Positions 53,745 to 62,943 of a stretch of 64,000 nucleotides of DNA are shown here, in pieces. A program made the translations under genes and the position numbers. The stretch covers positions 17,501-81,500 of the forward strand of contig CACYJV010000016.1 of NCBI GenBank assembly GCA_902774815.1, in the 5' to 3' direction. Below the pieces are notes generated by a model. That model saw only the letters and a program-made list of their open reading frames with translations. It did no database searches and had not been told where the DNA came from. Within the stretch, counting starts at the first letter, position 1; the number at the start of each line of letters is the position of its first letter. The DNA comes from an uncultured Prevotellaceae bacterium. Lineage in GTDB: Bacteria; Bacteroidota; Bacteroidia; Bacteroidales; Bacteroidaceae.

Positions 53745-54372
53745 TTACGGCAGGTTGTTGATGCGCTCCTGCAGGCGTTGGAAGAATAGACCTACGTGGT
53801 AACCGTCGAGAAAGCAGTGGTTTACCGTCACAGAGATGTTCAGCAACCAGCGGCCATCGCGTTCGACGTAGCCGCCCCAGTTGATTCGCGGGATGGCATC
53901 CTGGGGGTTTTCCATGCCTGGATTGCCTATCATCGTGGCATCAAGCATGGGGACGCACGAGAAATAAGCCACATTTGGGATGGCTCCAAGCCCTCCTAAG
54001 AGGGTGGTCTGACGGATGATGGCCTGCGATGTGGCAGTGACGTACTCCTGCAAGGTGCCTTCGAAGGGGTGCCGTATGATAGCGAAAGACGTCCTCACCG
54101 GCCCGCTTATGGGTGAAATTGGTGTGGATACGGTCGTAGCTTACTACCTGTCCCTGCTCAAAACGCAGGTGAAAGTTGTCGATGCTATTGAGCACTTCTG
54201 TCGACAAATAGATGAGCGAGAGGTAGAAAGAGAGGCCGCTCGCACGCTTATAGGCCAGCAGGCGCGTCACGTCGACGTTGGCGGCAACGATGAAATGGGG
54301 CATTTTCATCTGCGAGAAGTGCTGGAAAAGCTCGCGACGGTTCCAATTGCTGATGTCGATAGGGGTATACAT
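53745..54372 (-). pseudogene. Chloramphenicol acetyltransferase-like gene, frameshifted
   Basis: Two overlapping frames together make a CAT-family protein of about 208 residues. The first (from ATG 54372, 'MYTPIDISNWNRRELFQHFS') runs to 'HTNFTHKRAGEDVF'. The second resumes one base later ('AIIRHPFEGTLQEYV') and ends 'VNHCFLDGYHVGLFFQRLQE', with the catalytic His and the DG of the HHxxxDG motif, although the first His is Asn. The total length of 628 nt is one base over a multiple of three, consistent with a single extra base near 54089. Either a real inactivating indel or a sequencing error. Family members acetylate varied small molecules, so antibiotic resistance should not be assumed. Confidence 0.8.
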
Positions 54373-54558
54373 GCTATGGATTTACGGTGTTAAGTTCACT
54401 TTTTATAGTGCAAAAATACAAATTATTCTGGTGAAACGGTCCATAATTCAAAAGAAACTACTATTTTTGTAGAACTTTTTTAGAAGGGAATGGGGGTGGC
54501 TGAAAGAAGTGTAGCTGCCGTTTTATGCGTGAAATGTGAAACATCAACATCGAGAATC

Positions 54559-55074
54559 ATGAGAAAACTATTGCTAATGGCCAGCCTGCTGGCATTCGTC
54601 GTGGCAGCAAGCGCACAGCCACAAGCACCAAAAGACACACTACAACTGGAGTTTGCCATGCAACTTCGCGTCACTTTAGGCGAGGTTTACACCGTTGGCG
54701 ACACGCCACACGGCCGCCGTGTCGTCATTCCCATTACGGGTGGTACTTTCGAAGGACCGCGTTTGAAAGGTAAAATCCTGTCTGGCGGGGCCGACTACCA
54801 ACTGGCAAAGGCCGACGGAAGTCGCACGGAATTGGAAGCCATCTACAGCATTCAGGCCGAAGATGGCACCTACATCCACGTGCGAAACCGCGGCATTATA
54901 GCCAGTGGAAAGAACGCTGAGGGGCAGCCAACGTTCTATTTCCGCGCCGCACCGCAGTTCGAGGCACCCGCCGACGGGCCTCATGCATGGCTGAACAATG
55001 CCCTTTTCGTGTGCGCTCCTGAATGGACACCCGACTTCAAGGGCATCGTTCTGAACGTTTGGATGGTGAAATAG
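54559..55074 (+). CDS. Secreted DUF3237 protein
   Basis: 171 residues from ATG 54559, which starts a signal peptide (MRKLLLMASLLAFVVAASAQ); a longer frame from 54490 lacks a sensible N-terminus. The mature part matches DUF3237, a small beta-barrel: 'LEFAMQLRVTLGEVYTVGD', 'GTFEGPRLKGKILSGGADYQ', 'EDGTYIHVRNRGII' and 'YFRAAPQFEAPADGPHAWLN'. Function is unknown in the family. A -7-like TATTTTTG lies at 54462-54469. The pgeF gene follows 15 nt later and may be cotranscribed. Confidence 0.85.
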   Translation: MRKLLLMASLLAFVVAASAQPQAPKDTLQLEFAMQLRVTLGEVYTVGDTPHGRRVVIPITGGTFEGPRLKGKILSGGADYQLAKADGSRTELEAIYSIQAEDGTYIHVRNRGIIASGKNAEGQPTFYFRAAPQFEAPADGPHAWLNNALFVCAPEWTPDFKGIVLNVWMVK

Positions 55075-55089
55075 CGTAACTATCTGGAA

Positions 55090-55914
55090 ATGAACGATAT
55101 GGAGAAGATAACGATACCTCGGCTGACGTATTACGATATGGGTTCCGAGGTGGTGGCTTTCAGTTCGACAAGACATGGTGGCTACAGCGTGGGGCAGTAC
55201 GGCGAATTCAACATCAACGCCTTCTGTGGCGACGAACCCTCAGCCATCGCAAAGAATCGCGATGCCTTGTGCCAGCTGTTGGGCATCGACAACGATCGTC
55301 TGCTGATGCCCCATCAGGTTCATCGGGCAGAAGTGGCGTGCATCGACGAGCCTTTTCTCCATCTCAACCCAGCCGAACGGAAGGCAAAACTGGAAGGTAT
55401 TGATGCCGTCATGACCAACGTTCCTGGCGTTTGCATTGGTGTTTCAACGGCCGATTGCATCCCTATCCTCCTGTACGATCAGCAGAAACATGTCGTGGCA
55501 GCGGTACATGCTGGTTGGCGAGGCACCGTGCAGCGCATCGCGAAGAAGGCTGTTGAAGTCATGAAAGCTACCTATGGTTCCACGCCTTACGACCTGATTG
55601 CACAGATAGGGCCGGGCATCAGCCTGCAAAGTTTTGAGGTTGGACAAGAGGTTTACGATGCTTTCGTGGCCGAAGGGTTCATCATGGAGAGCATTGCCTG
55701 CCTGATGCCGGCTAGCCAAGGCAACGAAAAAGAGGAAAAATGGCACATCGACCTGCCTGCGTGCAATCGCCTGCAATTGCAGGAAGCGGGGCTTCTGAAC
55801 GAGCAAATCCACACACTTCACGTCTGTACCTATAAGCAACACGCCGACTATTTCTCTGCCCGCCGGCTGGGCATCAACTCGGGCCGCATCTTCACAGGCA
55901 TCATGCTGAAGTAA
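55090..55914 (+). CDS. pgeF: Peptidoglycan editing factor, multicopper-oxidase-like laccase domain
   Basis: 274 residues. YfiH/PgeF family, which in E. coli removes wrongly incorporated L-serine muropeptide precursors; purine-nucleoside activity has been reported for relatives. The conserved features are 'FSSTRHGGYSVGQYGEFN', 'MPHQVHRAEV', 'STADCIPILLYD' and 'AAVHAGWRGTVQRIAKKAV', which carry the metal-binding His/Cys. The end 'YFSARRLGINSGRIFTGI' is typical. ATG 55090 is used; a second Met three codons on is also possible. Confidence 0.93.
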   Translation: MNDMEKITIPRLTYYDMGSEVVAFSSTRHGGYSVGQYGEFNINAFCGDEPSAIAKNRDALCQLLGIDNDRLLMPHQVHRAEVACIDEPFLHLNPAERKAKLEGIDAVMTNVPGVCIGVSTADCIPILLYDQQKHVVAAVHAGWRGTVQRIAKKAVEVMKATYGSTPYDLIAQIGPGISLQSFEVGQEVYDAFVAEGFIMESIACLMPASQGNEKEEKWHIDLPACNRLQLQEAGLLNEQIHTLHVCTYKQHADYFSARRLGINSGRIFTGIMLK

Positions 55915-55945
55915 TAGCCTCATTCATGCCAAACAAAACGGCGCC

Positions 55946-56644
55946 CTACAGCGGCTGAGGCTCATAGCGTTGCCGCATCTCTGGCATGTATTTCGGTGTT
56001 GACATACCTGCGAATGAATACTTGAAGCAGTGGCCTTTCGACGTGACAAAATAGACATTGTCGTATTCATCATCGTCTTCTGGGACAAAAAACATCACCT
56101 TCTGCCCACTGAGGGGATGCTGTTCGTCATCTCTCACCATCTGTCCAAGCTCATACCACGCCTTGGCATCATATCGATGACCTCTTTCTGAATAGACTAA
56201 ATTGTTCACAAGAAAGCAAATCAAATCGAAGTCAATGTTGCTAAAGCGCAGTACGTGGGTGCGGCCGTTGGTCTCTATCGCAGGCTTTTCTAATGGTTCT
56301 TCGTCGGTACCATTGTCAACGCAGAATTGATGAAGCGTTTCTGAAAACAATTTCTCATCCATATCGCTAACCCGAACGACTGCCTTTGCCTTGTATGAGC
56401 AAGTCATTTTCCAAAACGTATTTCGCTGTCCACGCCACCAACGGGAAAATCTATCTTCGATTTCCACCATAACAAATACGGCAAGGACGATGATAATCGC
56501 CGCGAAAAATAGCTTGTAATGAAGCACATCGACTTTGAAAAGAGGGTAACAAAACCCACAAACCGCTAAGATAAAAGCCAAGATAAAAGCATATCGCAGC
56601 ACTCTTTTCTTTTTTTGTTTTGGTTCTTCAAATTGTCTGCTCAT
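55946..56644 (-). CDS. Membrane protein of unknown function
   Basis: 232 residues. A basic N-terminus (EEPKQKKKRVLRYAF) is followed by two membrane helices (about 15-35 and 42-60) and a soluble domain of about 165 residues ('TFWKMTCSYKAKAVVRVSDM', 'RFSNIDFDLICFLVNNLVY', 'FFVPEDDDEYDNVYFVTSKG'). No family was recognised. It is on the opposite strand to pgeF and precedes nothing obvious. The ogt gene begins upstream of it with about 45 nt between, so the two may be cotranscribed. Confidence 0.7.
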   Translation of the reverse strand: MSRQFEEPKQKKKRVLRYAFILAFILAVCGFCYPLFKVDVLHYKLFFAAIIIVLAVFVMVEIEDRFSRWWRGQRNTFWKMTCSYKAKAVVRVSDMDEKLFSETLHQFCVDNGTDEEPLEKPAIETNGRTHVLRFSNIDFDLICFLVNNLVYSERGHRYDAKAWYELGQMVRDDEQHPLSGQKVMFFVPEDDDEYDNVYFVTSKGHCFKYSFAGMSTPKYMPEMRQRYEPQPL

Positions 56645-56689
56645 ATTTTCATGATTTAAAATGCAAATTCTTTATGGTATAACAACTCT

Positions 56690-57178
56690 TTATCGGCATG
56701 CAACTCCCTCCAAACGCAGCAGAAAACGCTTGCGATCGAGGCCGCTACTGTAGCCGCCAAGTTGGCCATTGCTGGCGATGACGCGATGACAAGGCACAAT
56801 GATGGCCAGTGGATTACGTCCGTTGGCATTGCCGATGGCGCGCAGGGCAGTGGGATGACCGGCACGGAGGGCCTCTTCAGCGTAACTGACAGTCTGCCCA
56901 TAAGGGATGGTGAGCATCGCTTTCCAGGCACTTTGTTGGAACGGGGTGCCATGCATCGAAAGCGGAAGCTGAAACTCTTGCCGCTCATGGGCGAAGTATT
57001 CCTGCAACTGGCGGCAGGCTTCGCTGAGCAATTGGCCATCGGCATCGCTCGTGATAGTCGTCGCGACAGTCTCATGAAGCCAACTGCAAAGGCACAAACG
57101 ACCTGATTCGGCACCTAAAAGCAGTTGTCCGCAGGGCGTTTCGAGGAGGGTTGTACTAGTGGCGAAATGCTTCTTCAT
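56690..57178 (-). CDS. ogt: Methylated-DNA-[protein]-cysteine S-methyltransferase
   Basis: 162 residues. Direct-reversal repair protein that moves alkyl groups from O6-alkylguanine to its own Cys. The acceptor motif is IIVPCHRVIASNG; the DNA-binding helix-turn-helix precedes it ('TPFQQSAWKAMLTIPYGQTV', 'RAIGNANGRNPLAI'). A -7 box TACTTTTG (57183-57190 on the minus strand) ends 4 bp before the ATG, so the mRNA is likely leaderless. It is divergent from mnmG. Confidence 0.95.
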   Translation of the reverse strand: MKKHFATSTTLLETPCGQLLLGAESGRLCLCSWLHETVATTITSDADGQLLSEACRQLQEYFAHERQEFQLPLSMHGTPFQQSAWKAMLTIPYGQTVSYAEEALRAGHPTALRAIGNANGRNPLAIIVPCHRVIASNGQLGGYSSGLDRKRFLLRLEGVACR

Positions 57179-57265
57179 GCTGCAAAAGTAAATAAAATAT
57201 GAGAATGATGTGCTTTTTTGCCAAAGTTTTTTGTACTTTTGCAGGGAAATAGCATATCAATCGCA

Positions 57266-59200
57266 ATGATATTGAATTACGACGTCATCGTCATCGGTGG
57301 TGGTCACGCTGGTTGTGAGGCCGCTGTGGCTGCTGCACGCATGGGGGCAAAGACGTGTCTCATCACTATGGACATGAATAAAATAGCCCAAATGTCGTGC
57401 AACCCAGCAGTCGGCGGAATAGCTAAAGGCCAGATAGTCAGGGAGTTAGACGCTCTTGGAGGCGAAATGGGACGCGTCACCGATGCCACAGCCATACAGT
57501 TTCGAATGCTCAACCGCGGCAAAGGACCTGCCGTGTGGAGTCCCCGTGCACAATGCGACCGTGGGAAGTTCATCTGGAAGTGGCGCGAGACGCTCGACAA
57601 CGTGCCGGGTCTCGACATCTGGCAGGACCAGGCCGACGAGCTATTGGTGGAACCTTGCAACGGTAATGGCCGCGAAGACGATGCCCAAGAGGGCATTCGA
57701 GGCGTGGCAGTAGGCGTGAAAACCATCTGGGGTGTTGAGGTTCGGGCCAAGTGTGTCATTGTCACAGCAGGTACATTCCTCAACGGACTGATGCACGTAG
57801 GTCGTTGCATGGTGCCTGGAGGACGCATTGCCGAACCGGCAGTGCCTCACTTTGCTGAAAGCATTGCCCGCTGGGGCGTTCGCACCGACCGCATGAAGAC
57901 GGGCACACCCGTGCGAATTGACCGCCGAAGCGTGCACTTTGAAGACTTGGAGGAGCAGCCTGGCGAACAGGATTTCCATCAGTTTTCCTATCTGGACGAG
58001 GCCCGTCCCCTACCCCAACTGCCGTGTTGGCTGCTGAATACGAATGCTCGGGTGCACGAAATCCTGCGCTCTGGACTGGCTGATTCACCGCTTTACAATG
58101 GCCAAATACAGTCTATCGGACCACGCTATTGTCCTTCTATTGAGACGAAACTGGTCACTTTCCCCGATCGTGAACAGCATCCGCTGTTCTTGGAGCCTGA
58201 AGGTACTGATACAAACGAGATGTATCTGAATGGTTTCTCATCGAGTATGCCCATTGATGTGCAGCTCCGGGCCTTGAGAGAGATACCCGCCCTGCGCGAT
58301 TTGAAAGTCTATCGGCCGGGCTATGCCATTGAATACGACTTCTTCGACCCCACACAATTGAGTCATAACCTGGAGTCAAAGGTCATCAAAGGCTTGTTCC
58401 TGGCTGGTCAAGTGAATGGCACCACGGGCTACGAAGAGGCTGCCGGACAAGGCTTGATGGCAGGTGTAAATGCGGCATTGCAGAGCCAGGCAGATGCCAC
58501 CTCTACCCCATCGACATCGTTTACCTTGGCTCGCGACGAGGCATACATAGGAGTGCTCATCGACGACCTGGTCACGAAGGGTGTGGACGAACCTTATCGG
58601 ATGTTCACTTCACGCGCTGAATACCGCATTCTGCTACGCCAAGACGATGCCGATGCACGCCTTACGGAACGTGCTTACCAGCTTGGCCTTGCCACACGCG
58701 AGCGTTACGACTGGTGGATGCAGAAGAAGGAGGCCATCAACCGTATCATTTCGTTCTGCGAACAGACTCCCGTAAAGCCCAAAAACATCAACGGGGCACT
58801 TGAATCGCTGGGCACGACACCCCTGCAATTTGGCTGTAAAGTGGCCGATCTCATTGCCCGTCCACAACTGTCGATGAACATTCTGGCCGACATCATTCCT
58901 GAATTGAAAGCCATCATTGACGCATCGCCCAACCGCAGGGACGAGATTGCTGAGGCAGCAGAGATTAAAATCAAGTACAAAGGCTACATCGAGCGCGAGA
59001 AAATCGTGGCTGACAAGATGCACAGGCTGGAGAACATCCGCATCAAAGGACGTTTCAACTATGCCGAATTGCACGAAATTTCCACCGAAGGACGCCAGAA
59101 ACTACAACGCATCAACCCCGAAACACTGGCCCAGGCCAGTCGTATTCCAGGCGTATCTCCATCGGACATCAACGTGCTTCTTGTGCTTCTCGGGCGCTAA
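57266..59200 (+). CDS. mnmG: tRNA uridine-5-carboxymethylaminomethyl modification enzyme MnmG (GidA)
   Basis: 644 residues from ATG 57266 (MILNYDVIVIGGGHAGCEAA). The frame is open to 57218, but that part overlaps the -7 box TACTTTTG (57234-57241), so it is not used. With MnmE it modifies U34 of several tRNAs, binding FAD through the N-terminal GGGHAG and 'MSCNPAVGGIAKGQIVRELD'. Other typical parts are 'GTFLNGLMHVGRCMVPGGR', 'PGYAIEYDFFDPTQL' and 'MFTSRAEYRILLRQDDADAR'. Length fits the family. It opens the block that continues with apt and uvrC; a parS site lies in the 109 nt that follow. Confidence 0.97.
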   Translation: MILNYDVIVIGGGHAGCEAAVAAARMGAKTCLITMDMNKIAQMSCNPAVGGIAKGQIVRELDALGGEMGRVTDATAIQFRMLNRGKGPAVWSPRAQCDRGKFIWKWRETLDNVPGLDIWQDQADELLVEPCNGNGREDDAQEGIRGVAVGVKTIWGVEVRAKCVIVTAGTFLNGLMHVGRCMVPGGRIAEPAVPHFAESIARWGVRTDRMKTGTPVRIDRRSVHFEDLEEQPGEQDFHQFSYLDEARPLPQLPCWLLNTNARVHEILRSGLADSPLYNGQIQSIGPRYCPSIETKLVTFPDREQHPLFLEPEGTDTNEMYLNGFSSSMPIDVQLRALREIPALRDLKVYRPGYAIEYDFFDPTQLSHNLESKVIKGLFLAGQVNGTTGYEEAAGQGLMAGVNAALQSQADATSTPSTSFTLARDEAYIGVLIDDLVTKGVDEPYRMFTSRAEYRILLRQDDADARLTERAYQLGLATRERYDWWMQKKEAINRIISFCEQTPVKPKNINGALESLGTTPLQFGCKVADLIARPQLSMNILADIIPELKAIIDASPNRRDEIAEAAEIKIKYKGYIEREKIVADKMHRLENIRIKGRFNYAELHEISTEGRQKLQRINPETLAQASRIPGVSPSDINVLLVLLGR

Positions 59201-59236
59201 CCCATAGATATGGCTCGCCCATTGCATAGCCTTTCT

Positions 59237-59252
59237 TGTTTCACGTGAAACA
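59237..59252. other. parS: parS site 1 (ParB/Spo0J binding)
   Basis: TGTTTCACGTGAAACA is an exact 16-bp match to the bacterial parS consensus TGTTNCACGTGAAACA. It lies between mnmG and apt. parS sites nucleate ParB spreading for chromosome segregation and usually lie near the origin. Confidence 0.95.
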
Positions 59253-59309
59253 AACACCTCTCAAGAACATCATCAAACATCGATAAAAACAACTAAAAAC
59301 CAAACAACA

Positions 59310-59840
59310 ATGAACAACAAAATCTTGTTAGACAACCTGCGTTGCATCCCCGATTGGCCCATTAAGGGAGTCAACTTCCGCGACGTTACCACCATGTTCA
59401 AGAGTGCTGAGTGCGTAAAAGAGATTGAGAAAGAACTCTTCGAACTGTACAAAGACAAGGGCATCACTAAGATTGTCGGCATCGAATCGCGTGGTTTCGT
59501 CATGTCATCGGCATTGGCCATCGAACTTGGAGCTGGCATTGTTCTTTGCCGTAAGCCTGGAAAATTACCCTGCGAGACCGTACAACAAAGTTACGCGAAG
59601 GAATATGGCATCGACACCATTGAGATTCATAAGGACGCAATCAATGAAAACGACATCGTATTGCTACACGATGACCTGCTCGCAACTGGTGGAACCATGA
59701 AGGCAGCCTGTGACTTGGTGAAGAAATTCAACCCAAAGAAGATCTATGTGAACTTTTTGATTGAACTAGTCAACGAGAATTTGAACGGCAGAGATGCATT
59801 CGACGATGACACGGAGGTGACTTCACTTCTCCAAGTTTAG
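59310..59840 (+). CDS. apt: Adenine phosphoribosyltransferase
   Basis: 176 residues. Converts adenine and PRPP to AMP in purine salvage. Characteristic are 'IPDWPIKGVNFRDVTTMFK' at the N-terminus, 'GIESRGFVMSSALAIELGAG', and the PRPP-binding loop VLLHDDLLATGGTMKA. Two perfect parS sites flank the gene within about 75 nt on each side, so the gene lies inside a presumed ParB-loaded region. Confidence 0.96.
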   Translation: MNNKILLDNLRCIPDWPIKGVNFRDVTTMFKSAECVKEIEKELFELYKDKGITKIVGIESRGFVMSSALAIELGAGIVLCRKPGKLPCETVQQSYAKEYGIDTIEIHKDAINENDIVLLHDDLLATGGTMKAACDLVKKFNPKKIYVNFLIELVNENLNGRDAFDDDTEVTSLLQV

Positions 59841-59902
59841 TCGAAAAATAATCATACAAGCCTGTCTCAAGTCTTATGTATGACAGGTAGTTACAGTATT
59901 TC

Positions 59903-59918
59903 TGTTTCACGTGAAACA
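59903..59918. other. parS: parS site 2 (ParB/Spo0J binding)
   Basis: A second exact TGTTTCACGTGAAACA, 666 bp from the first (start to start), between apt and uvrC. Confidence 0.95.
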
Positions 59919-59957
59919 AAAGGCCTTTAACCTCTTTCCAAACAGGGCAACTAAGAA

Positions 59958-61790
59958 ATGACAAAGGAAGAAAACGAGAAGCGCTTAGCACATCTACGGA
60001 CGATCGTTCAACGGCTTCCTGACAAACCAGGAAGCTACCAATTCTACGACAATGACCATGTAATCATCTACGTGGGCAAAGCGAAGAATTTGAAAAGCCG
60101 TGTTTCTTCCTATTTCCACAAAGAGGTTGATCGATATAAAACGAAGGTTCTTGTTAGCAAGGTGTGGGACATCAGCTATACAGTAGTAAACACTGAAGAG
60201 GATGCCCTACTCCTTGAGAACAGCTTAATCAAAAAGTATAACCCTCGATACAACGTCCTTTTGAAGGATGGAAAGACGTATCCTAGCATCTGTGTGACAA
60301 AAGAATTTCTGCCAAGGATATTCAAAACGCGCAACATCAACAAGAAATTTGGAACATATTATGGTCCATATTCGCAGGTTTCAACGATGTATAGGATACT
60401 CGAAATTATCCATAAGCTGTACCAACCACGTTCTTGCCGGTTCCCTATCACTAAGGAAGGTATAGAACAAGGTAAGTATAAACCCTGCTTAGAGTACCAC
60501 ATTAACAACTGCAAAGGGCCCTGTATCGGTAAACAAAGCATTGAAGATTACCAACAATCCATCGCACAAGCGAAGGAAATTCTTAAAGGAAATACTCGCG
60601 AAGTACAGAGTCTTCTGCGCGATGAAATGATGAAAAAAGCTGCAGAAATGCGCTTTGAGGAGGCAGAAGAACTGAAACAACAATACCTTTTATTGGAGAA
60701 TTTCTGCTCAAATAGCGAGGTTGTAAGTCATACTATACAGGATGTTGATGTCTTTACCATTACCGATGACAACACAAACAAGAACGCTTTCATTAACTAT
60801 ATACACGTTAAAAACGGTACTATCAACCAGAGTTTCACCTACGAATACAAGCGAAAACTCGATGAAACCGATGAAGAATTACTGTTGACAGCTATTCCTG
60901 AAATACGCGAACGGTTCCATTCAACAGCCAAAGAGGTGATCGTTCCATTCGAAATGTCATGGAAATTGCCTGATGCTGAGTGGTTCGTCCCTCAGCGAGG
61001 CGATAAGAAACACCTGCTCGACCTATCGGAAATGAACGGAAAACAGTACAAGTTCGACCGTCTGAAGCAAGCAGAGAAGCTGAATCCTGAGCAGAAACAG
61101 ACACGCTTGATGAAGGAGTTGCAAGATAAACTCAAACTTCCGAAGCTTCCATACCAGATAGAGTGCTTCGATAACTCGAACATTTCAGGTACGGATGCCG
61201 TCGCTGCTTGCGTGGTATTCAAGGCGATGAAACCATCGAAAAAGGACTATCGGAAGTACAATATCAAGACTGTAACGGGGCCGGACGACTATGCTTCCAT
61301 GCAAGAAGTGGTACGCCGCCGTTACACGCGAATGATAGAAGAGGGCACTCCCCTACCCGATCTCATCGTAACCGATGGTGGACAAGGCCAAATGTCAGTC
61401 GTTCGTGAGGTCGTTGAGGGTGAACTGGGACTACAAATTCCCATTGCCGGCCTGGCAAAAGACAACCGCCACCGCACCAATGAGCTGCTCTTTGGAAATC
61501 CTCCTGCTACGATAGGCATCGACACCAAGAGCGAACTGTTCCACGTCTTGACACATTTGCAAGATGAAGTGCACCGTTTCGCTATTACATTCCATCGAGA
61601 TAAACGCTCTAAACATGCCCTTCACAGCGAGTTAGACGACATCAAGGGCATCGGACCCAAGACTCGCGATCTGCTTATGAAGCACTTTAAGAGCGTAAAA
61701 AATATCAAATCAGCTGATAATCAGGTACTTATAGAAGTAGTAGGTAGCAAGAAAGCCGAAATTATCTACCAGCATTTCCACCAAGAATAA
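59958..61790 (+). CDS. uvrC: Excinuclease ABC subunit C
   Basis: 610 residues. Nuclease of nucleotide excision repair making both incisions. The N-terminal GIY-YIG-type domain has 'PDKPGSYQFYDNDHVIIYVG' and 'KAKNLKSRVSSYF'. The UVR motif is at 'REVQSLLRDEMMKKAAEMRF'. The RNase H-like endonuclease domain has 'IECFDNSNISGTDAVAACVV' and 'PDLIVTDGGQGQMSVV'. The helix-hairpin-helix end has 'LDDIKGIGPKTRDLLMKHF'. Full length for Bacteroidetes. The parS site lies 40 nt upstream of its ATG. Confidence 0.97.
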   Translation: MTKEENEKRLAHLRTIVQRLPDKPGSYQFYDNDHVIIYVGKAKNLKSRVSSYFHKEVDRYKTKVLVSKVWDISYTVVNTEEDALLLENSLIKKYNPRYNVLLKDGKTYPSICVTKEFLPRIFKTRNINKKFGTYYGPYSQVSTMYRILEIIHKLYQPRSCRFPITKEGIEQGKYKPCLEYHINNCKGPCIGKQSIEDYQQSIAQAKEILKGNTREVQSLLRDEMMKKAAEMRFEEAEELKQQYLLLENFCSNSEVVSHTIQDVDVFTITDDNTNKNAFINYIHVKNGTINQSFTYEYKRKLDETDEELLLTAIPEIRERFHSTAKEVIVPFEMSWKLPDAEWFVPQRGDKKHLLDLSEMNGKQYKFDRLKQAEKLNPEQKQTRLMKELQDKLKLPKLPYQIECFDNSNISGTDAVAACVVFKAMKPSKKDYRKYNIKTVTGPDDYASMQEVVRRRYTRMIEEGTPLPDLIVTDGGQGQMSVVREVVEGELGLQIPIAGLAKDNRHRTNELLFGNPPATIGIDTKSELFHVLTHLQDEVHRFAITFHRDKRSKHALHSELDDIKGIGPKTRDLLMKHFKSVKNIKSADNQVLIEVVGSKKAEIIYQHFHQE

Positions 61791-61834
61791 TTAGGCATTC
61801 CCCTACCCGCCGCTGCCAATTTATAGGACAATTA

Positions 61835-61866
61835 TTTGGCATTCTCAACAAAAACCTATATCTTTG
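61835..61866 (+). promoter_or_regulatory. Promoter of dtd
   Basis: TTTG (61835-61838), 20 bp, TATCTTTG (61859-61866), 18 bp before the dtd ATG. Confidence 0.8.
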
Positions 61867-61884
61867 CAAAAACAAAAGTAAGTC

Positions 61885-62337
61885 ATGAGAGCAGTCATTC
61901 AACGAGTTAGCAATGCCAGCGTTAGCATAGGCGGGCTACAGAAGTCAGCCATTGGACATGGTTTGCTGATACTATTAGCAGTGGAAGATAGCGATACAGA
62001 TGAAGATCTGGGATGGTTAGTGAAGAAAATCAGTAACTTACGCATCTTCGACGATGACAATGGCGTGATGAATTGCAGCATTCTCGACGTGCAAGGCGAA
62101 GCACTTGTTGTCAGCCAATTTACGCTCTATGCTTCCTATAAGAAAGGAAACCGCCCTTCATGGTTCCGCGCTGGCAGTCATGAAGTTAGCATACCGATGT
62201 ACAATTCCTTCTGCAAGCTGTTAAGCGAAACCATTGGAAAGCCCGTTGGAACGGGCGAATTTGGCGCCAATATGCAGGTTTCACTGGTTAACGACGGCCC
62301 TGTGACCATCTGTATAGACACCAAAAACAAGGAATAA
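61885..62337 (+). CDS. dtd: D-aminoacyl-tRNA deacylase
   Basis: 150 residues. Removes D-amino acids mischarged to tRNA. Conserved parts are 'MRAVIQRVSNASVSIGG', 'VSQFTLYASYKKGNRPSW' (SQFTL motif), and the Gly-cisPro-like 'NDGPVTICIDT' near the C-terminus. Full length. It has its own promoter and starts the dtd - small membrane protein - mazG-like - deoC run, whose genes lie 5-13 nt apart. Confidence 0.95.
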   Translation: MRAVIQRVSNASVSIGGLQKSAIGHGLLILLAVEDSDTDEDLGWLVKKISNLRIFDDDNGVMNCSILDVQGEALVVSQFTLYASYKKGNRPSWFRAGSHEVSIPMYNSFCKLLSETIGKPVGTGEFGANMQVSLVNDGPVTICIDTKNKE

Positions 62338-62347
62338 ACGTCAAGTC

Positions 62348-62599
62348 ATGATCAAGAAATACTTAAAAGAGATTGAACTGGCGGGCATCATCCTGCTCTT
62401 CATAGGATTCGTCCTGGGCCACTTAGTTAGCATGCCTTTCGGCGCTATGATTGTGGTTGTTGGTCTGTTCCTATGGCTTTTCACGGTGCTATTCAAAGCC
62501 TTGAACTGGAAACAGTACCAACGCGAAAACATGGTGAACATCTACATCATGTTGGTTGCTATCATCATCTTCCTCATCATGATATTCCTGCGTAAATAA
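62348..62599 (+). CDS. Small membrane protein of unknown function
   Basis: 83 residues with two strong membrane helices (about 11-45, perhaps split by 'HLVSMPFGAMIVVVG', and 60-80 'VNIYIMLVAIIIFLIMIF'). Not recognised as a named family, but placed tightly between dtd (10 nt) and the MazG-like gene (12 nt), so expressed with them. Confidence 0.7.
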   Translation: MIKKYLKEIELAGIILLFIGFVLGHLVSMPFGAMIVVVGLFLWLFTVLFKALNWKQYQRENMVNIYIMLVAIIIFLIMIFLRK

Positions 62600-62611
62600 A
62601 AGCAAACACAA

Positions 62612-62938
62612 ATGACAATAAAAGAAGCACAACAGGCTGTAGATCAGTGGATAAAGGAGTATGGCGTGCGCTATTTCTCCGAGCTTACCAATATGGCTTG
62701 CCTTACAGAAGAGGTAGGTGAGCTGGCACGTGTGATAGCTCGAAAGTATGGCGACCAAAGTTTTAAGGCTGGCGAAGAGGCCAACCTGGGCGAGGAAATG
62801 GCCGATGTACTCTGGGTATTGCTATGCCTTGCCAACCAGACCGGCGTCGATTTGACCAAAGAACTACGCCTTTCCATCGAGAAAAAGACTCATCGCGACG
62901 CGTTCCGACACATTGAAAATCCTAAACTTAAAGCATAA
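62612..62938 (+). CDS. MazG-like nucleotide pyrophosphohydrolase
   Basis: 108 residues, all-alpha. 'LTEEVGELARVIARKYG' and 'NLGEEMADVLWVLLCLAN' carry the EExxE and ExxD metal-binding motifs of MazG-type NTP pyrophosphatases. It hydrolyses (deoxy)nucleoside triphosphates to monophosphates; which ones is unknown. It lies 5 nt upstream of deoC. Confidence 0.9.
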   Translation: MTIKEAQQAVDQWIKEYGVRYFSELTNMACLTEEVGELARVIARKYGDQSFKAGEEANLGEEMADVLWVLLCLANQTGVDLTKELRLSIEKKTHRDAFRHIENPKLKA

Positions 62939-62943
62939 AAATT

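Noticed and set aside
54080-54100. Programmed +1 frameshift in the CAT-like gene
   Set aside because: No slippery heptamer or downstream structure is apparent, and CAT genes are not known to use frameshifting; an indel is simpler.
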